From Methanobacterium sp. UBA375 (GTDB lineage Archaea > Methanobacteriota > Methanobacteria > Methanobacteriales > Methanobacteriaceae): 64,000 nucleotides of DNA. The DNA lies in NCBI GenBank assembly GCA_002495625.1, contig DAGC01000001.1, forward strand, positions 33,212-97,211, written 5' to 3'. The notes under the pieces are model-generated. The model was not told where the DNA came from, did not search any database, and worked only from the letters and a program-made list of their open reading frames with translations. How positions within the stretch are numbered: the stretch's first letter is position 1; every line of letters starts with the position of its first letter. Below, one piece after another: positions 43,857 to 56,943 of the stretch. A program made the translations under genes and the position numbers.

Positions 43857-43920
43857 ATATCTTGAAGTTTAAACATCTGGAAGATTAATTTCCGGTGATT
43901 AGAACTTCTGGAAGATTGGA
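43842..43920. repeat. Three imperfect copies of a gene's 3' end in tandem
   Basis: CTTCTGGAAGATT at 43842, CATCTGGAAGATT at 43874 and CTTCTGGAAGATT at 43905 share a 12-13 bp core, spaced about 31 bases. The first copy spans the last codons and stop of the 95-residue gene; the others lie downstream. Local tandem duplication of the gene's end is the simplest explanation. Confidence 0.7.
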
Positions 43921-43935
43921 TTTATTTTGAAATAT

Positions 43936-44643
43936 TTATTCCTTGGTTAAAAACTTCTTAACTTCTTCAGGACTTGCTAAAACTTCTACACCATCAAAAT
44001 CAAATAATTTATGGGTGTTTTCGATATCTATTCCCCTCATGTGGATGGTTATTTTCCTACCGCCTGTTATGGCCTGGTAGGGACAGGCCTGCTGGCATAT
44101 GCCGCAGCCTTTACATTTTAACAGGTTTATCTCCACCCCGGGGGTGATAGCATCTTGGGGGCAGGCTTCTGCTGCTTCACATACTTCACAGTGCTGGCAG
44201 AGTTCGAGCTCCAGCTTGGATGGTAGGACTGTTTCCAGATCACCTGCTTCAAGATCTACGGGTATTATAAGGGTTTTAACCTTGCCCTTACCTGCCTGAG
44301 CCACCGCGTTGGTCACCAGGGTGTCGGCGATCCCGTTAACTATCTTTCCGATGGTGTTGGAGGTGGTGGGTGAGACCACCAGCAGATCGTATTTTCCCAG
44401 GGAAAACCGGCCGGTCATGGGATAGCTTCGTTCCTGGTCCTTCTCCAGGATGAGTTCGTTGTAGTAACCCTTCCCAGTTAAACTTTTAACCCGATTGAAC
44501 AGTCCATACATTCTCAGGACTTCCTCACCAGCCCCGGAGAGGTATATGGATAGATCATGGCCTTCGGTTTTTATATATTTCAGGACATCCACACTGGCTT
44601 CCAGTAGATGTCCGGCTCCGGTTATTCCCCATGCAATCCTCAT
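43936..44643 (-). CDS. Archaeoflavoprotein with two [4Fe-4S] clusters (MJ0208 family, DmrX-like)
   Basis: This 235-residue protein has an N-terminal flavoprotein (UbiX/Dfp-like) domain ([37 protein letters not shown]). A C-terminal ferredoxin domain has two clusters: [15 protein letters not shown], with [12 protein letters not shown]. This layout is the MJ0208-type archaeoflavoprotein. A Methanosarcina relative (DmrX) was shown, as I recall, to reduce dihydromethanopterin to tetrahydromethanopterin with reduced ferredoxin-like donors. Its position directly downstream of glyA, whose product uses tetrahydromethanopterin in methanogens, supports that role. Confidence 0.85.
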   Translation of the reverse strand: MRIAWGITGAGHLLEASVDVLKYIKTEGHDLSIYLSGAGEEVLRMYGLFNRVKSLTGKGYYNELILEKDQERSYPMTGRFSLGKYDLLVVSPTTSNTIGKIVNGIADTLVTNAVAQAGKGKVKTLIIPVDLEAGDLETVLPSKLELELCQHCEVCEAAEACPQDAITPGVEINLLKCKGCGICQQACPYQAITGGRKITIHMRGIDIENTHKLFDFDGVEVLASPEEVKKFLTKE

Positions 44644-44716
44644 CTTTTCAACCTTCTGATTGATGCATTGTCTTTAATCTTTGGTTGAATTATTTAATTA
44701 AAGTTTCCATCCCGGA

Positions 44717-45985
44717 TTAAAACTCGATGTAATCGTAGCCAGGGGTTTCTTTAAATGAGTAATGGACGGTGGTGTACTGGTTTATAAATTCAGTGACCTC
44801 ATCTTTAACGTTTTCACCATCTATAACCACCCTCTTTATGAATTGGGCTACTTCATCCATCTCGGATTCCTTAAGTCCACGACGGGTTAACTCCTGGGTA
44901 CCGACCCTTATACCGGAAGGGTTATCGGTGTCATTCACGTTGTCCCAGGGAAGCAAGTTCTTATTGAGGATTATATTGTTAGATTCAAGCGTTACCGCGA
45001 ACTGGGAGGCACTGCCCAAATTGGACACATCCATTACTACCTGGTGTGATTCGGTGAATCCTTTATCTTCACAGAGCACATTGAAACCTGCCTCATAGAG
45101 ATTGGCCGCCAGTGCCCTGGCATTTTTGATGATCTGATGGGCGTAATCTTTACCGAATTCCAGCATTTCAGCGGTGGAGATACCCAGAGCTGCCAGGTGG
45201 TGCAGGTGATGGTTACTAACTACACCAGGGAACACTGCTTCATCGATATCACTTTTAAGTTCTTCTTTACAGAGAATTATACCACCCTGGGGACCAGGGA
45301 AGGTTTTATGGGTACTGGCTGATATGAGGTCGGCACCTTCTTTGAAGGGATCCTGGAACTGGCCTCCAGCTATAAGGCCCAGGACATGTGCTCCGTCATA
45401 CATTATCTTAGCGCCCACTTCATCGGCTGCTTCCCGGGCTTCACTTATTGGATGAGGGAACAGGAAAAGGCTACCACCGAATAGGACTATTTTAGGTTTC
45501 TTCTCCAGGATATTTTTTATCATGGCATCGGAGTCGATGTTCATTTCTTCTTCATCGAAGGGGTGGGCGGTAGTCTTGAGTCCCCTTATACCGGCTGCGC
45601 TTACACCGGCATGGCTTATATGGCCCCCCTTAGGCACCTCCAGGGCCATCATTAAATCGCCGTGATCAGCTAAGGCGAAGAATGAGGCGAGGTTAGAAGT
45701 CACACCGGACACTGGCTGGACATTGGCATGTTCTGCGTGGTACAGCTTTTTGGAAAGGTCGATGGTGAGGTTTTCCACCTGGTCGATATAGCCACAGCCC
45801 TGATACATCCTTTCACAGGGAAGGCCTTCCGCGTATCTATGGGACAGGTCAGATGCTAGGGCTTCTCTCACGTCCCTGCTTGCTATATTTTCACTGGCTA
45901 TAAGATTTATACTATTTTTCATCCATTCATGGTGCTCTTTGGTGATTTTTTTAATATTAAGAGCGTACTTTTGGTTTCGAGACAT
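44717..45985 (-). CDS. glyA: Serine hydroxymethyltransferase
   Basis: This 422-residue PLP enzyme interconverts serine and glycine with a pterin one-carbon carrier. In hydrogenotrophic methanogens the carrier is tetrahydromethanopterin. Motifs include [51 protein letters not shown] and the PLP-Lys [22 protein letters not shown] ribosome site precedes the ATG. The archaeoflavoprotein gene follows 73 bases later and may be co-transcribed. Confidence 0.97.
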   Translation of the reverse strand: MSRNQKYALNIKKITKEHHEWMKNSINLIASENIASRDVREALASDLSHRYAEGLPCERMYQGCGYIDQVENLTIDLSKKLYHAEHANVQPVSGVTSNLASFFALADHGDLMMALEVPKGGHISHAGVSAAGIRGLKTTAHPFDEEEMNIDSDAMIKNILEKKPKIVLFGGSLFLFPHPISEAREAADEVGAKIMYDGAHVLGLIAGGQFQDPFKEGADLISASTHKTFPGPQGGIILCKEELKSDIDEAVFPGVVSNHHLHHLAALGISTAEMLEFGKDYAHQIIKNARALAANLYEAGFNVLCEDKGFTESHQVVMDVSNLGSASQFAVTLESNNIILNKNLLPWDNVNDTDNPSGIRVGTQELTRRGLKESEMDEVAQFIKRVVIDGENVKDEVTEFINQYTTVHYSFKETPGYDYIEF

Positions 45986-46213
45986 TACATTCCTCCGGAT
46001 AATCTTGAAAATATCATTGTTAATGTTAATTACATTTTAATTAGTTAACAATAAAACGATGATTTCTAGTTGAGGATTAACTTTTATAATTTATAAATTC
46101 TTTAGTATGTTAGATATGGGGGTGAATTAATTTAAAAAAAATAGTATCCACTAAGTGTGTTGAAAATATAAAAAATTTAAAAATAAATAAAAGAGGGGTT
46201 AAAAAACCCTGAT

Positions 46214-48199
<1,986 letters not shown>

Positions 48200-48450
48200 T
48201 AGATCACCTATATTCGAATATGATAATCATCTAATCTAACATAGTATTTTATGGTGTAGGGTGTATCACCACTATAAATAAAGTTTTCTATTTATTTTTT
48301 TATACAAAGTATATATACTAGAAAAAAATCCACCTGAAAATCGAATGGCAATATTCTATTTCCAGTTTCAGGTAAATAGAAATCCTTTTAAAATAAAAAA
48401 AAGATGAAAATGAATTAAAATTTGATAAGGGGTTTGATTTACCCTTAAAT

Positions 48451-49386
48451 CTAATCGACTATACCCTCGGTGACGATCTTGAAAACCGCTTCTCCTTCGG
48501 GTAAGTGGGGACTGTCCATCAGCCTGGCGATTCTTTTACCGGCCAAACCTTTCTTAAGCCATATCCTGTATGTAGCGGCATGTCCCAGAACGTGACCTCC
48601 AATAGCCTTGGTAGGACTGCCAAAAAACGCATCTGGACGGGCCTGTACCTGATTGGTTACAAATACAGCAACATTATATGTGTTGGCAATATTTTGCAGT
48701 GTATGGAGGTGTTGATTCAGTTTCTGCTGTCTGGTGGCCAATGATTCCCTTCCCACATATTCCGCACGGAAATGGGCGGTCAATGAGTCCACTATGACCA
48801 GCCTGATGTTTGCACCGCTTTGTATGAGTTCGTTAACCTTATCTGCCATCAGCATCTGGTGGGCTGAGTTAAACGCCCGGGCTATGTGTATCTTGGCCAG
48901 AACTTCTTCCACATCCAGCCCGAATCCTTCTGTTATCTGCTCGATTCTCTCTGGACGGAAGGTGTTTTCAGTATCAATAAAAACACATTCTCCATTTAAG
49001 CCTTTCTTTTCCGGGGGTAACTGCACACTGACGGCTAATTCATGTGATATCTGGCTTTTACCAGAACCAAATTCACCAAAAACTTCAGTTATTGACTGGG
49101 TTTCTATTCCGCCTCCGATCAATTCATCAACAGCGGTGCTTCCGGTGGTTATCCGGCCGACATCCTTCCGGCGTTCCATAACGTCCAGGGCAGTTTCAAA
49201 GTCTATCTGTTCTGCTTTACGGGCTGCTTCAATTACTTTTTCGGCTACTCCTTCCCCAATATCTGCCTTCACACTTAATTCCTTGGCTGTGGCGGTGGCT
49301 AACCTCATCATATCGCCGAAACCGGCGTCTCTGAGTTTTTGGGCTGTTTTCTCCCCAACATTTGGTAATTCTTCCAGTTCAACCAT
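48451..49386 (-). CDS. radA: DNA repair and recombination protein RadA
   Basis: This 311-residue archaeal recombinase has an N-terminal helix-hairpin-helix domain ([20 protein letters not shown]). It also has the polymerisation motif region, Walker A GEFGSGKS (near residue 107), and Walker [13 protein letters not shown]. The ATPase core ends with the L2 region [13 protein letters not shown]. It forms filaments on single-stranded DNA for homologous pairing. An AGGGAG ribosome site precedes the ATG. The RPA gene ends 41 bases upstream, so the two form a recombination operon. Confidence 0.98.
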   Translation of the reverse strand: MVELEELPNVGEKTAQKLRDAGFGDMMRLATATAKELSVKADIGEGVAEKVIEAARKAEQIDFETALDVMERRKDVGRITTGSTAVDELIGGGIETQSITEVFGEFGSGKSQISHELAVSVQLPPEKKGLNGECVFIDTENTFRPERIEQITEGFGLDVEEVLAKIHIARAFNSAHQMLMADKVNELIQSGANIRLVIVDSLTAHFRAEYVGRESLATRQQKLNQHLHTLQNIANTYNVAVFVTNQVQARPDAFFGSPTKAIGGHVLGHAATYRIWLKKGLAGKRIARLMDSPHLPEGEAVFKIVTEGIVD

Positions 49387-49427
49387 TTTAATCTCCCTTT
49401 AACGTTTATTTTTTACACATCTTCAAA

Positions 49428-51806
49428 TTAAAGCTTCTTCTCCAGTACTTTACGGGCGTTGAGTCTTATTTCTTCATTATATTCATCGTAATTCGCGTTG
49501 GCGATGATGGTTATCTCCATTTCCAAGAGATCATTTACTTTATCTTCCAGAGATCCTTCATCCCCAGTTTTACGAAGGATTTCTTCCACTTCCGGGGTGG
49601 TCATTTCAATGAGTTCCTCTGCTGATTTTCTGAAGAAGGTGGTACGTATGGTACCGGTTTCATCTTCAATCACCAGGGGGATAATCATAAGATAATTGGG
49701 TTCTTCTATTTCTTCTCCACAGATTTCACAGACGAAGTTCTCCCCGGCAGGGTTCACCCTTTTGTTACAGTTAGGACACATCTCATAGAGGATTTTGTTC
49801 CCATAGGCTTCGATTACCTTCCCAGCTACCTTTATATTCCTATCATTTTCTTCTATTTCATCGATTTTCTTTTTAGGATATCTTTTTTCCTGGATTTCGT
49901 TTATGGAAGGTATTTTAGAAGCTTCTTCTTCATCTGCCTTGGCTATGGGGGTGTTTCTACTTAAACTTAGCTCGATATGGTCATTTCTAAGTACCACCCT
50001 GGGATTTTCTATTTTAATTACATCTCCTTCATTCAATGGTGTTTTAGCCTTTTCATCCCATAGTGATGCTCTGACCACTCCAGTATGGTCCCCTATCTCC
50101 ACTGAACGCACCACTCCTGGAGTGCCGTCACTTCTTACGAATTCGTTGGGATCATCCAAACCCACTACCCGGCCGATTAATCGTACATCCCGGTCACCCT
50201 CTTTGAGTTCCTCTATATTCTTGTTTTGGTAGATGGATTTTTCAAGTTCGCTTAGAGAGGGTAGATCTTTCAGTTCTTCATCGCTTGGTTTGATTAACCT
50301 GGCCGTTTTTCCAACGCTGAGTTCGATATCCTGGGTTCCCATTCGGGTTCTTGCATTCTCGATTTTAACTGCGTCTCCCATATTCAACGAGCTTTCTGCC
50401 TTTTCATCCCAGAAGGATATCCTTACCACGCCACTATCATCGGCGACTTCAGCCGAACGAACCAGCCCCGTACTACCATCGTCTCTCTGGAACTCGTTGG
50501 GTTCGAAGAGGTTTATAACCCGTCCGATTATATCTACTTCTTCTCCTTCATCTTCGATGGTATTTAGATCCCCAATCTTAACCGGTTTAAGGTATTTACC
50601 ACATTCTTCAAGCATTTCTTTTATATCATCTTCTAATGGGGGATTCACTGTTATAACGGTGTTCCAGTTGGTGTTTATTCGGTAATCTGTCCCGGAATAA
50701 TCATCGAATTCGATGTTTCCCCCGGTGATTTTTATGACGTCTCCCTTTTTCAGCTCAATTTTGGTATCTTCATTCCATAAGGTGACCCTTATTTTACCGG
50801 TGTTGTCTTCTATCTCCAGGGATCTGACCTGGCCGGTGCTGGCGTCATCCCTTACAAAGGTTATGGTGTCATAGATTTTACTTACCACACCGAAGACAGT
50901 TACATCACGCATTTCATGGGCGTCACCAATTTTCAGGACGCTTTCAGTGTATTCTGGGACGTCGAAGTCGCCTTTTATTATCCTTCCCAGATAGAAATGG
51001 GATAGTGATATTACACCATTCCGCAGTCTGCTCTGCGCTCCTAACACTTTTATAGAATCGCCTTCCTGGATATCCAGGGCTTCTAAGAGTTCCGTGTCTT
51101 TATTCCATAACATGAGACTGGTTTTTCCACTTTTATCCTGTATTTCCAGGGGTATGAACTTACCTTCCTTACCGTTTCGGTCGAAGGTCCTGACTCGGGG
51201 TATCCTGATGACCCTGGCAATGATGTTGACTTCCATGTCCTCTTTGATATCCTTTATATCTGTTATTTTCTCTTCATATGGTGGTAAATCAGGATAATCA
51301 TCTTCTGAAAGTTTTTCAATGTTGGAGTTGAGGTTAAGGTGTGCTTCGTCACTTCTGAATCCCTGTTTTATTTCAACACCCTTTACCCTTATCACGTCGC
51401 CTTCCTGGAATTTTTTAAGTAGTTTGATATTCTCAGTCCACAGCACTACTCTCATTTCACCGGTATCGTCAGCTATCAATATATTGGCCAATTTTCCTTC
51501 TCTTCCCTTTCTGTTGACGAATTTTTTCACGTTGGAAATACGTTTAACCCTTCCAACCAAACTCACGTTGTGATTGCCGGCTTTTAACTCGGATATTTTG
51601 TACTCTTTGGAATCTTCGGCCAATGGCTTGTTTTCTTCGTCCACATATTCACCCACAATTACCCTAGCCACATCCAGTTCACCCATGAAACTAACTTCCT
51701 CATAATCCTTCATACGGTTTTTCATTTCCTCTAAAAACTCGTCATATGAGATTTTATCCTTTATCTTCTCATATTCGTCCCTAATCTCTTGGCTTATTTC
51801 CGTCAT
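49428..51806 (-). CDS. Replication protein A-like ssDNA-binding protein with six OB folds
   Basis: This protein of 792 residues binds single-stranded DNA in replication, repair and recombination. I count six OB-fold repeats. Each has a GRV...F.R.DG..G.VR..E..D.TG..R..LW pattern: starts near residues 70, 185, 290, 400, 520 and 640. The sixth contains a zinc finger, CPNCNKRV...CEICGEE. The Methanothermobacter protein, as I recall, has fewer OB folds. I chose the ATG at 51806 (MTEISQEI) because GAGGGAAG lies just upstream; the frame extends nine codons further. The gene is 41 bases upstream of radA. A palindrome with an embedded TATA box lies at 51894-51922. Confidence 0.93.
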   Translation of the reverse strand: MTEISQEIRDEYEKIKDKISYDEFLEEMKNRMKDYEEVSFMGELDVARVIVGEYVDEENKPLAEDSKEYKISELKAGNHNVSLVGRVKRISNVKKFVNRKGREGKLANILIADDTGEMRVVLWTENIKLLKKFQEGDVIRVKGVEIKQGFRSDEAHLNLNSNIEKLSEDDYPDLPPYEEKITDIKDIKEDMEVNIIARVIRIPRVRTFDRNGKEGKFIPLEIQDKSGKTSLMLWNKDTELLEALDIQEGDSIKVLGAQSRLRNGVISLSHFYLGRIIKGDFDVPEYTESVLKIGDAHEMRDVTVFGVVSKIYDTITFVRDDASTGQVRSLEIEDNTGKIRVTLWNEDTKIELKKGDVIKITGGNIEFDDYSGTDYRINTNWNTVITVNPPLEDDIKEMLEECGKYLKPVKIGDLNTIEDEGEEVDIIGRVINLFEPNEFQRDDGSTGLVRSAEVADDSGVVRISFWDEKAESSLNMGDAVKIENARTRMGTQDIELSVGKTARLIKPSDEELKDLPSLSELEKSIYQNKNIEELKEGDRDVRLIGRVVGLDDPNEFVRSDGTPGVVRSVEIGDHTGVVRASLWDEKAKTPLNEGDVIKIENPRVVLRNDHIELSLSRNTPIAKADEEEASKIPSINEIQEKRYPKKKIDEIEENDRNIKVAGKVIEAYGNKILYEMCPNCNKRVNPAGENFVCEICGEEIEEPNYLMIIPLVIEDETGTIRTTFFRKSAEELIEMTTPEVEEILRKTGDEGSLEDKVNDLLEMEITIIANANYDEYNEEIRLNARKVLEKKL

Positions 51807-51893
51807 TTGACTTCCCTCATCAAAATATTTCACTTCGATCTTATTATAATTATAAGATAAGATCGGCTTGTATTCCTGTTAGTAATTAATATA

Positions 51894-51922
51894 GTAATAC
51901 AATATATAAATATTTGTATTAC
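51894..51922. promoter_or_regulatory. 29-bp inverted repeat enclosing the RPA TATA box
   Basis: GTAATACAA (51894-51902) pairs perfectly with TTGTATTAC (51914-51922). The 11-base centre TATATAAATAT reads as a TATA box on either strand. Placed about 90 bases before the RPA start on the minus strand, it looks like an operator overlapping the promoter. Confidence 0.6.
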
Positions 51923-52134
51923 AAAGGGGGTGAATTTTCCCAGATTTTTGTATCCATAATTGATGATTTTGGGAAATATAACAATTTATTCTCTTTTTAA
52001 TACTATTATGATCTATTAATTTATTAAAAAATAATTTCCCGAGCATTTGAGAAGTAATGAATCATGAATTTTACAGGAAAATTTTAGGTAGAAAATAGAC
52101 TGGTTCTACTTAATATATTAATACTCCACTAGCA

Positions 52135-52151
52135 AACTATTTATAATAGTT
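52135..52151. promoter_or_regulatory. 17-bp palindrome, probable MarR operator
   Basis: AACTATT-tat-AATAGTT is a perfect 7-bp inverted repeat with a three-base centre, the usual size of a MarR site. It lies about 45 bases before the likely marR GTG start, downstream of a TATA-like sequence. A further half site (AACTATTTAATT) lies near 52162. Confidence 0.6.
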
Positions 52152-52195
52152 AGTTAGATAAAACTATTTAATTGAACATATTACCAGGTGAGAGA

Positions 52196-52615
52196 GTGCA
52201 CAGAGAACTAGAATTGGTAGAATCCATGGATAAATTAACCACATTCACCAGAAAATTCCAGAAACAACTTTTAAGTGGAGATCTAAAAGATTACACCCTA
52301 AGACAGCTCTATTACATCGAACTCATCAACAAAAACAGGGGAATAAGTATCTCCGACCTCGCCAGGATCCTGGGTGTGAAAAAATCAACGGTTTCAGTGG
52401 CCATAAACCAGCTGATAGATCTGGAAATAGTGGAAAAAACCCAATCTGAAAGAGATAAAAGATTTTATTACCTGGAACTCACACTAAAAGGTGAGGAAAT
52501 CATAGAAAAGCACATGCAAGTCCATAAAAACACGATAAAAAAGATATTAAAGATTTTAAACCCAGAAGAAGTTGATAATTTCATTGATATTGTAAATAAG
52601 ATATCTACATTATAA
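52196..52615 (+). CDS. MarR-family transcriptional regulator
   Basis: This protein of 139 residues has the MarR winged helix: YIELINKNRGISISDLARIL, then VKKSTVSVAINQLIDLEIVEK and the wing SERDKRFYYLELTLKGEEII. I prefer the GTG at 52196 because AGGTGAGA sits directly upstream; a TTG at 52172 and an ATG at 52226 are alternatives. It lies 56 bases before leuC on the same strand. It could regulate itself through the palindrome at 52135-52151 and perhaps the leu genes. The effector is unknown. Confidence 0.92.
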   Translation: MHRELELVESMDKLTTFTRKFQKQLLSGDLKDYTLRQLYYIELINKNRGISISDLARILGVKKSTVSVAINQLIDLEIVEKTQSERDKRFYYLELTLKGEEIIEKHMQVHKNTIKKILKILNPEEVDNFIDIVNKISTL

Positions 52616-52671
52616 AATAACCTATAAAATAGAAAAATAACCCATTAAAATAGAAATTGGAGGAGTGAAAA

Positions 52672-53925
<1,254 letters not shown>

Positions 53926-53986
53926 AAAAAATTTGAGTTTAAAAAATCCACTTAACTGAAATAATTAACGTTAACAGGTGTTTATA

Positions 53987-54493
53987 ATGAAAGACAAAAT
54001 CGAAGGAAGGGTTTGGAAGTTCGGAGATGATATAGACACGGATATAATCATCCCCGGGAGATATTTAGTACTCACCGATGAAAACGAACTGGCCAAACAC
54101 GCCATGGAAGGATTAGACCCAGAATTCTACAATAAAACCAAGGATGGAGACATCATACTGGCTGGGAAAAATTTCGGCTGCGGGTCCTCCCGGGAACACG
54201 CCCCCATAGCCCTCAAGGCCGCGGGAATATCAGCAGTTGTAGCGGAATCTTTTGCCCGTATATTCTACCGAAACGCCATAAATGTAGGACTCCCCCTCTT
54301 AGAATCTGAAAAGATTTCATCCAGCTTTGATGAGGGAGAAGAAATCGAATTAGACATGGATAAAGGCGTTTTAAAGAACGAAAGAACTGGTAAAGAATAC
54401 GAAGTAAAGAAATTACCCGAATTCATGCTGGAAATCCTGAACAACGGTGGATTAATCCCCTACCTTAGAGAAAAGTTGAAAGAAGAGATGTAA
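53987..54493 (+). CDS. leuD: 3-isopropylmalate dehydratase small subunit
   Basis: This protein of 168 residues is the swivelling small subunit (GRVWKFGDDIDTDIIIPGRY, FGCGSSREHAP, FARIFYRNAINVGLP). The loop after GRY reads LVLT. In Methanocaldococcus, the homoaconitase small subunit has Arg-Thr at the two loop positions, while the isopropylmalate isomerase has Val-Tyr. Here Val-Leu follows YL, supporting LeuD rather than HacB. I prefer the ATG at 53987, which has AGGTG upstream; a GTG at 53978 overlaps that site. Confidence 0.9.
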   Translation: MKDKIEGRVWKFGDDIDTDIIIPGRYLVLTDENELAKHAMEGLDPEFYNKTKDGDIILAGKNFGCGSSREHAPIALKAAGISAVVAESFARIFYRNAINVGLPLLESEKISSSFDEGEEIELDMDKGVLKNERTGKEYEVKKLPEFMLEILNNGGLIPYLREKLKEEM

Positions 54494-54562
54494 GAAAAGA
54501 GAACTGAAATTAACAGAAATATAAAAAATTAACGTAAAAATTAACCAAAGGAGCACTTTTTT

Positions 54563-55549
54563 ATGTACAAAATAGCAGTTATACCCGGAGACGGGATTGG
54601 AAAAGAAGTTATGGAAGCAACACTGCACGTGTTAGAAGCACTGGATATAGAATTTAATTACACCTTCGCCGATGCCGGTGATGAATATGAGGAGAAAACA
54701 GGGATTGCCCTGCCCCAGGAGACGGTCGACGTGGTAAAAGCATCACAGGCCTGCCTGTTTGGAGCGGCCGGTGAATCAGCAGCCGACGTAATAGTTAAGT
54801 TAAGACAGGAATTAGACCTCTACGTAAATTTAAGGCCGGTGAAATCTTACCCGGGCACCAACTCTCTATTTGATAATTTAGACTTCGTAATAGTCCGGGA
54901 AAACACAGAAGGACTTTATATAGGGTTGGAAGAGTACACCGAGGACGGTGCCATAGCTAAACGTGTTATCACCAGAAAAGCCTCAGAGAGGATATGCAGA
55001 TTCGCCTTTGAATATGCTAAAAAAACAGGAAGGGAAAAAGTTACAGCGGTGCATAAAGCTAACGTCCTTAAAAAAACTGATGGGATATTTAAAGGTACTT
55101 TCTATAATGTGGCCCGGGATTACCCGGATATGGAATTAGACGATCGATATGTAGATGCCACTGCCATGTTCTTCATCACCAGGCCCGAGATGTTTGATGT
55201 GATCGTTACCACCAACCTATTCGGTGATATTCTATCTGATGAAGGTGCCGGACTAGTCGGGGGATTGGGACTGATCCCATCGGCCAACATAGGGGAAAAT
55301 CAGGGATTATTCGAACCAGTACACGGTTCAGCACCAAGCCATGCCGGGAAAGGCACAGCCAATCCTTCAGCCATGATCTTGTCAGCAGTTTTAATGCTGG
55401 ATTACCTGGATGAGAGCGAGGCGGCACGGAAACTGGAAGATGCCCTGGTGGAAGTGTTAAGGGAAGGGAAAACAGTAACCAGGGATTTAGGTGGTAGTTC
55501 TTCTACCATGGAAATGGCCGGTGCTGTGCGGAAGAAACTGGAAAATTAA
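54563..55549 (+). CDS. leuB: 3-isopropylmalate dehydrogenase
   Basis: This 328-residue beta-decarboxylating dehydrogenase has IPGDGIGKEV, VRENTEGLYIG, the catalytic Lys in VHKANVLK, and the metal-binding DILSDEGAGLVGGLG. The NAD-binding end is FEPVHGSAPSHAGKGTANP. Methanogens also have AksF (isohomocitrate dehydrogenase, for coenzyme B), which is close in sequence. Grouping with leuC and an IPMI-type leuD favours leucine synthesis, but dual use cannot be ruled out. A ribosome site AAAGGAG precedes the ATG. Confidence 0.88.
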   Translation: MYKIAVIPGDGIGKEVMEATLHVLEALDIEFNYTFADAGDEYEEKTGIALPQETVDVVKASQACLFGAAGESAADVIVKLRQELDLYVNLRPVKSYPGTNSLFDNLDFVIVRENTEGLYIGLEEYTEDGAIAKRVITRKASERICRFAFEYAKKTGREKVTAVHKANVLKKTDGIFKGTFYNVARDYPDMELDDRYVDATAMFFITRPEMFDVIVTTNLFGDILSDEGAGLVGGLGLIPSANIGENQGLFEPVHGSAPSHAGKGTANPSAMILSAVLMLDYLDESEAARKLEDALVEVLREGKTVTRDLGGSSSTMEMAGAVRKKLEN

Positions 55550-55552
55550 CTC

Positions 55553-55625
55553 ATTTTTTTTTAAAATCTTTTTTATTTAATATCTTTTTTTTAAATCCAA
55601 CTTATTTTTTTTATCAATTTATTTT
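55553..55625 (+). terminator. Oligo-T terminator after leuB
   Basis: Three to four T-runs of five to nine bases follow the leuB stop within 75 bases, with no stem-loop. Archaeal RNA polymerase stops at such T-tracts. Confidence 0.55.
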
Positions 55626-55728
55626 CTAAGCAAAGTTAAAAAGATTAAAAATTTATAATAGAAATGATTCTATAAATTTAAGCGTGGAAATGATTAAATG
55701 ATTTTATTTTCGTATGAGGTTAATTAAA

Positions 55729-56928
55729 ATGAAAGTAGCCGATGTCAGAGCTGATATTCCCTTCCTGGATGAAGTCATATATATAGATGCTGCCAGCACA
55801 ACACCCACCCCTCAACCGGTGGTCGATGCCATGTGCGAATATTACTACCACTTTAATTCTAACACCGGTAGAGGAGCGTATAGGACGGCCATTAAAGCTA
55901 CTGCCGAGGTCAGGAAAACCAGAGAAAAACTGGCTAAATTCATAAATTCGGACCCAAAGGAGATAATTTTCACTAAAAACACCACAGAAGCTATAAACTT
56001 AGTGGGTCATGGATTTAAATTTGAAAAAGGTGATTCTATTATTGTCCCCAACATAGAACACCATTCCAATCTGTTGCCCTGGTTAAATCTCCAAAAAAAG
56101 GGTATAAATGTAAATATAATTAAATCTGACGAGTATGGGAGGGTAAATCCGGCCGATATAGAAAATACCATCGATGAAACAACAAAACTCGTCACTGTAA
56201 CCCATGTCTCTAATTCTATCGGTTCGCTCTTACCTGTTGAAGAGATAGGCAAAATAGTCAAGGAAAATAATGCATATTACATGGTGGACGCTGCCCAGTC
56301 CATGGGACATATGTCGTTAGATGTTAAAAAAATCCAGGCCGATTTCGTGGCTTCTCCAGGCCATAAAGGACTTTTAGGTCCTGTAGGGACGGGATTCCTG
56401 TACTGCAACCAGGAAATCATTGAGGATCTTGAACCCATAAATTTAGGCGGTGGGACAGTTTCCGATGTCACTGAAGACGATTTTAAGCTGTCTAAAGTAC
56501 CCGGACGTTTTGAAGGCGGCACACAAAATATTTCAGGGATAATAGGTTTAGGAGCGGCAGTAGATTATTTAAATAGAATTGGAATGGAAAAGATTGAAGA
56601 ACACGGAAAAAAACTCACTAAATTCATGTATAATGAGATCAAAGAGATTGAAAACAGCATAGTTTACGGACATCCAGAAGCTATTTATGATATGGTGGGC
56701 TTTAATATAAGTGGAGTGAACTGCCACGACGTGGCCAAGATACTGGATGAGCAGAAAACCATCTGTGTAAGGAGCGGTATGCACTGCGCCATACCGGCCA
56801 TAAGACAAATAGGGGCCTACGATCTTGGCGGTACAGTCCGGGCATCAATTCACTATTACAACACTAAAGAAGAGATACAAACTTTAATAGACACTTTGGA
56901 AGAAATTTCCAGATACCTGGGAAATTAA
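55729..56928 (+). CDS. Class V aminotransferase, SufS/CsdA-like cysteine desulfurase
   Basis: This protein of 399 residues has YIDAASTTPTPQPVVDAM, the PLP contacts TEAINLVGHG and VDAAQSMGH, the PLP-Lys ASPGHKGLLG, and the SufS-type active-site Cys in RSGMHCAIP. It should mobilise sulfur from cysteine as persulfide for Fe-S clusters or thiolated tRNA. I prefer the ATG at 55729, since GAGGT (55716-55720) is well spaced and overlaps the ATG at 55714. The 27-residue miniprotein and ribH follow on the same strand. Confidence 0.9.
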   Translation: MKVADVRADIPFLDEVIYIDAASTTPTPQPVVDAMCEYYYHFNSNTGRGAYRTAIKATAEVRKTREKLAKFINSDPKEIIFTKNTTEAINLVGHGFKFEKGDSIIVPNIEHHSNLLPWLNLQKKGINVNIIKSDEYGRVNPADIENTIDETTKLVTVTHVSNSIGSLLPVEEIGKIVKENNAYYMVDAAQSMGHMSLDVKKIQADFVASPGHKGLLGPVGTGFLYCNQEIIEDLEPINLGGGTVSDVTEDDFKLSKVPGRFEGGTQNISGIIGLGAAVDYLNRIGMEKIEEHGKKLTKFMYNEIKEIENSIVYGHPEAIYDMVGFNISGVNCHDVAKILDEQKTICVRSGMHCAIPAIRQIGAYDLGGTVRASIHYYNTKEEIQTLIDTLEEISRYLGN

Positions 56929-56943
56929 AAAGGGGTAAAAATT

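Larger units (their letters stand above)
51807..52195. other. Divergent intergenic region between RPA and MarR genes
   Basis: This 389-base, very AT-rich spacer holds no ORF I can support. It contains two perfect palindromes listed separately: one over the RPA-side TATA box (51894-51922) and one just before the marR start (52135-52151). A TATA-like TTAATATATTAATAC lies near 52110-52125 on the marR side. Confidence 0.6.
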
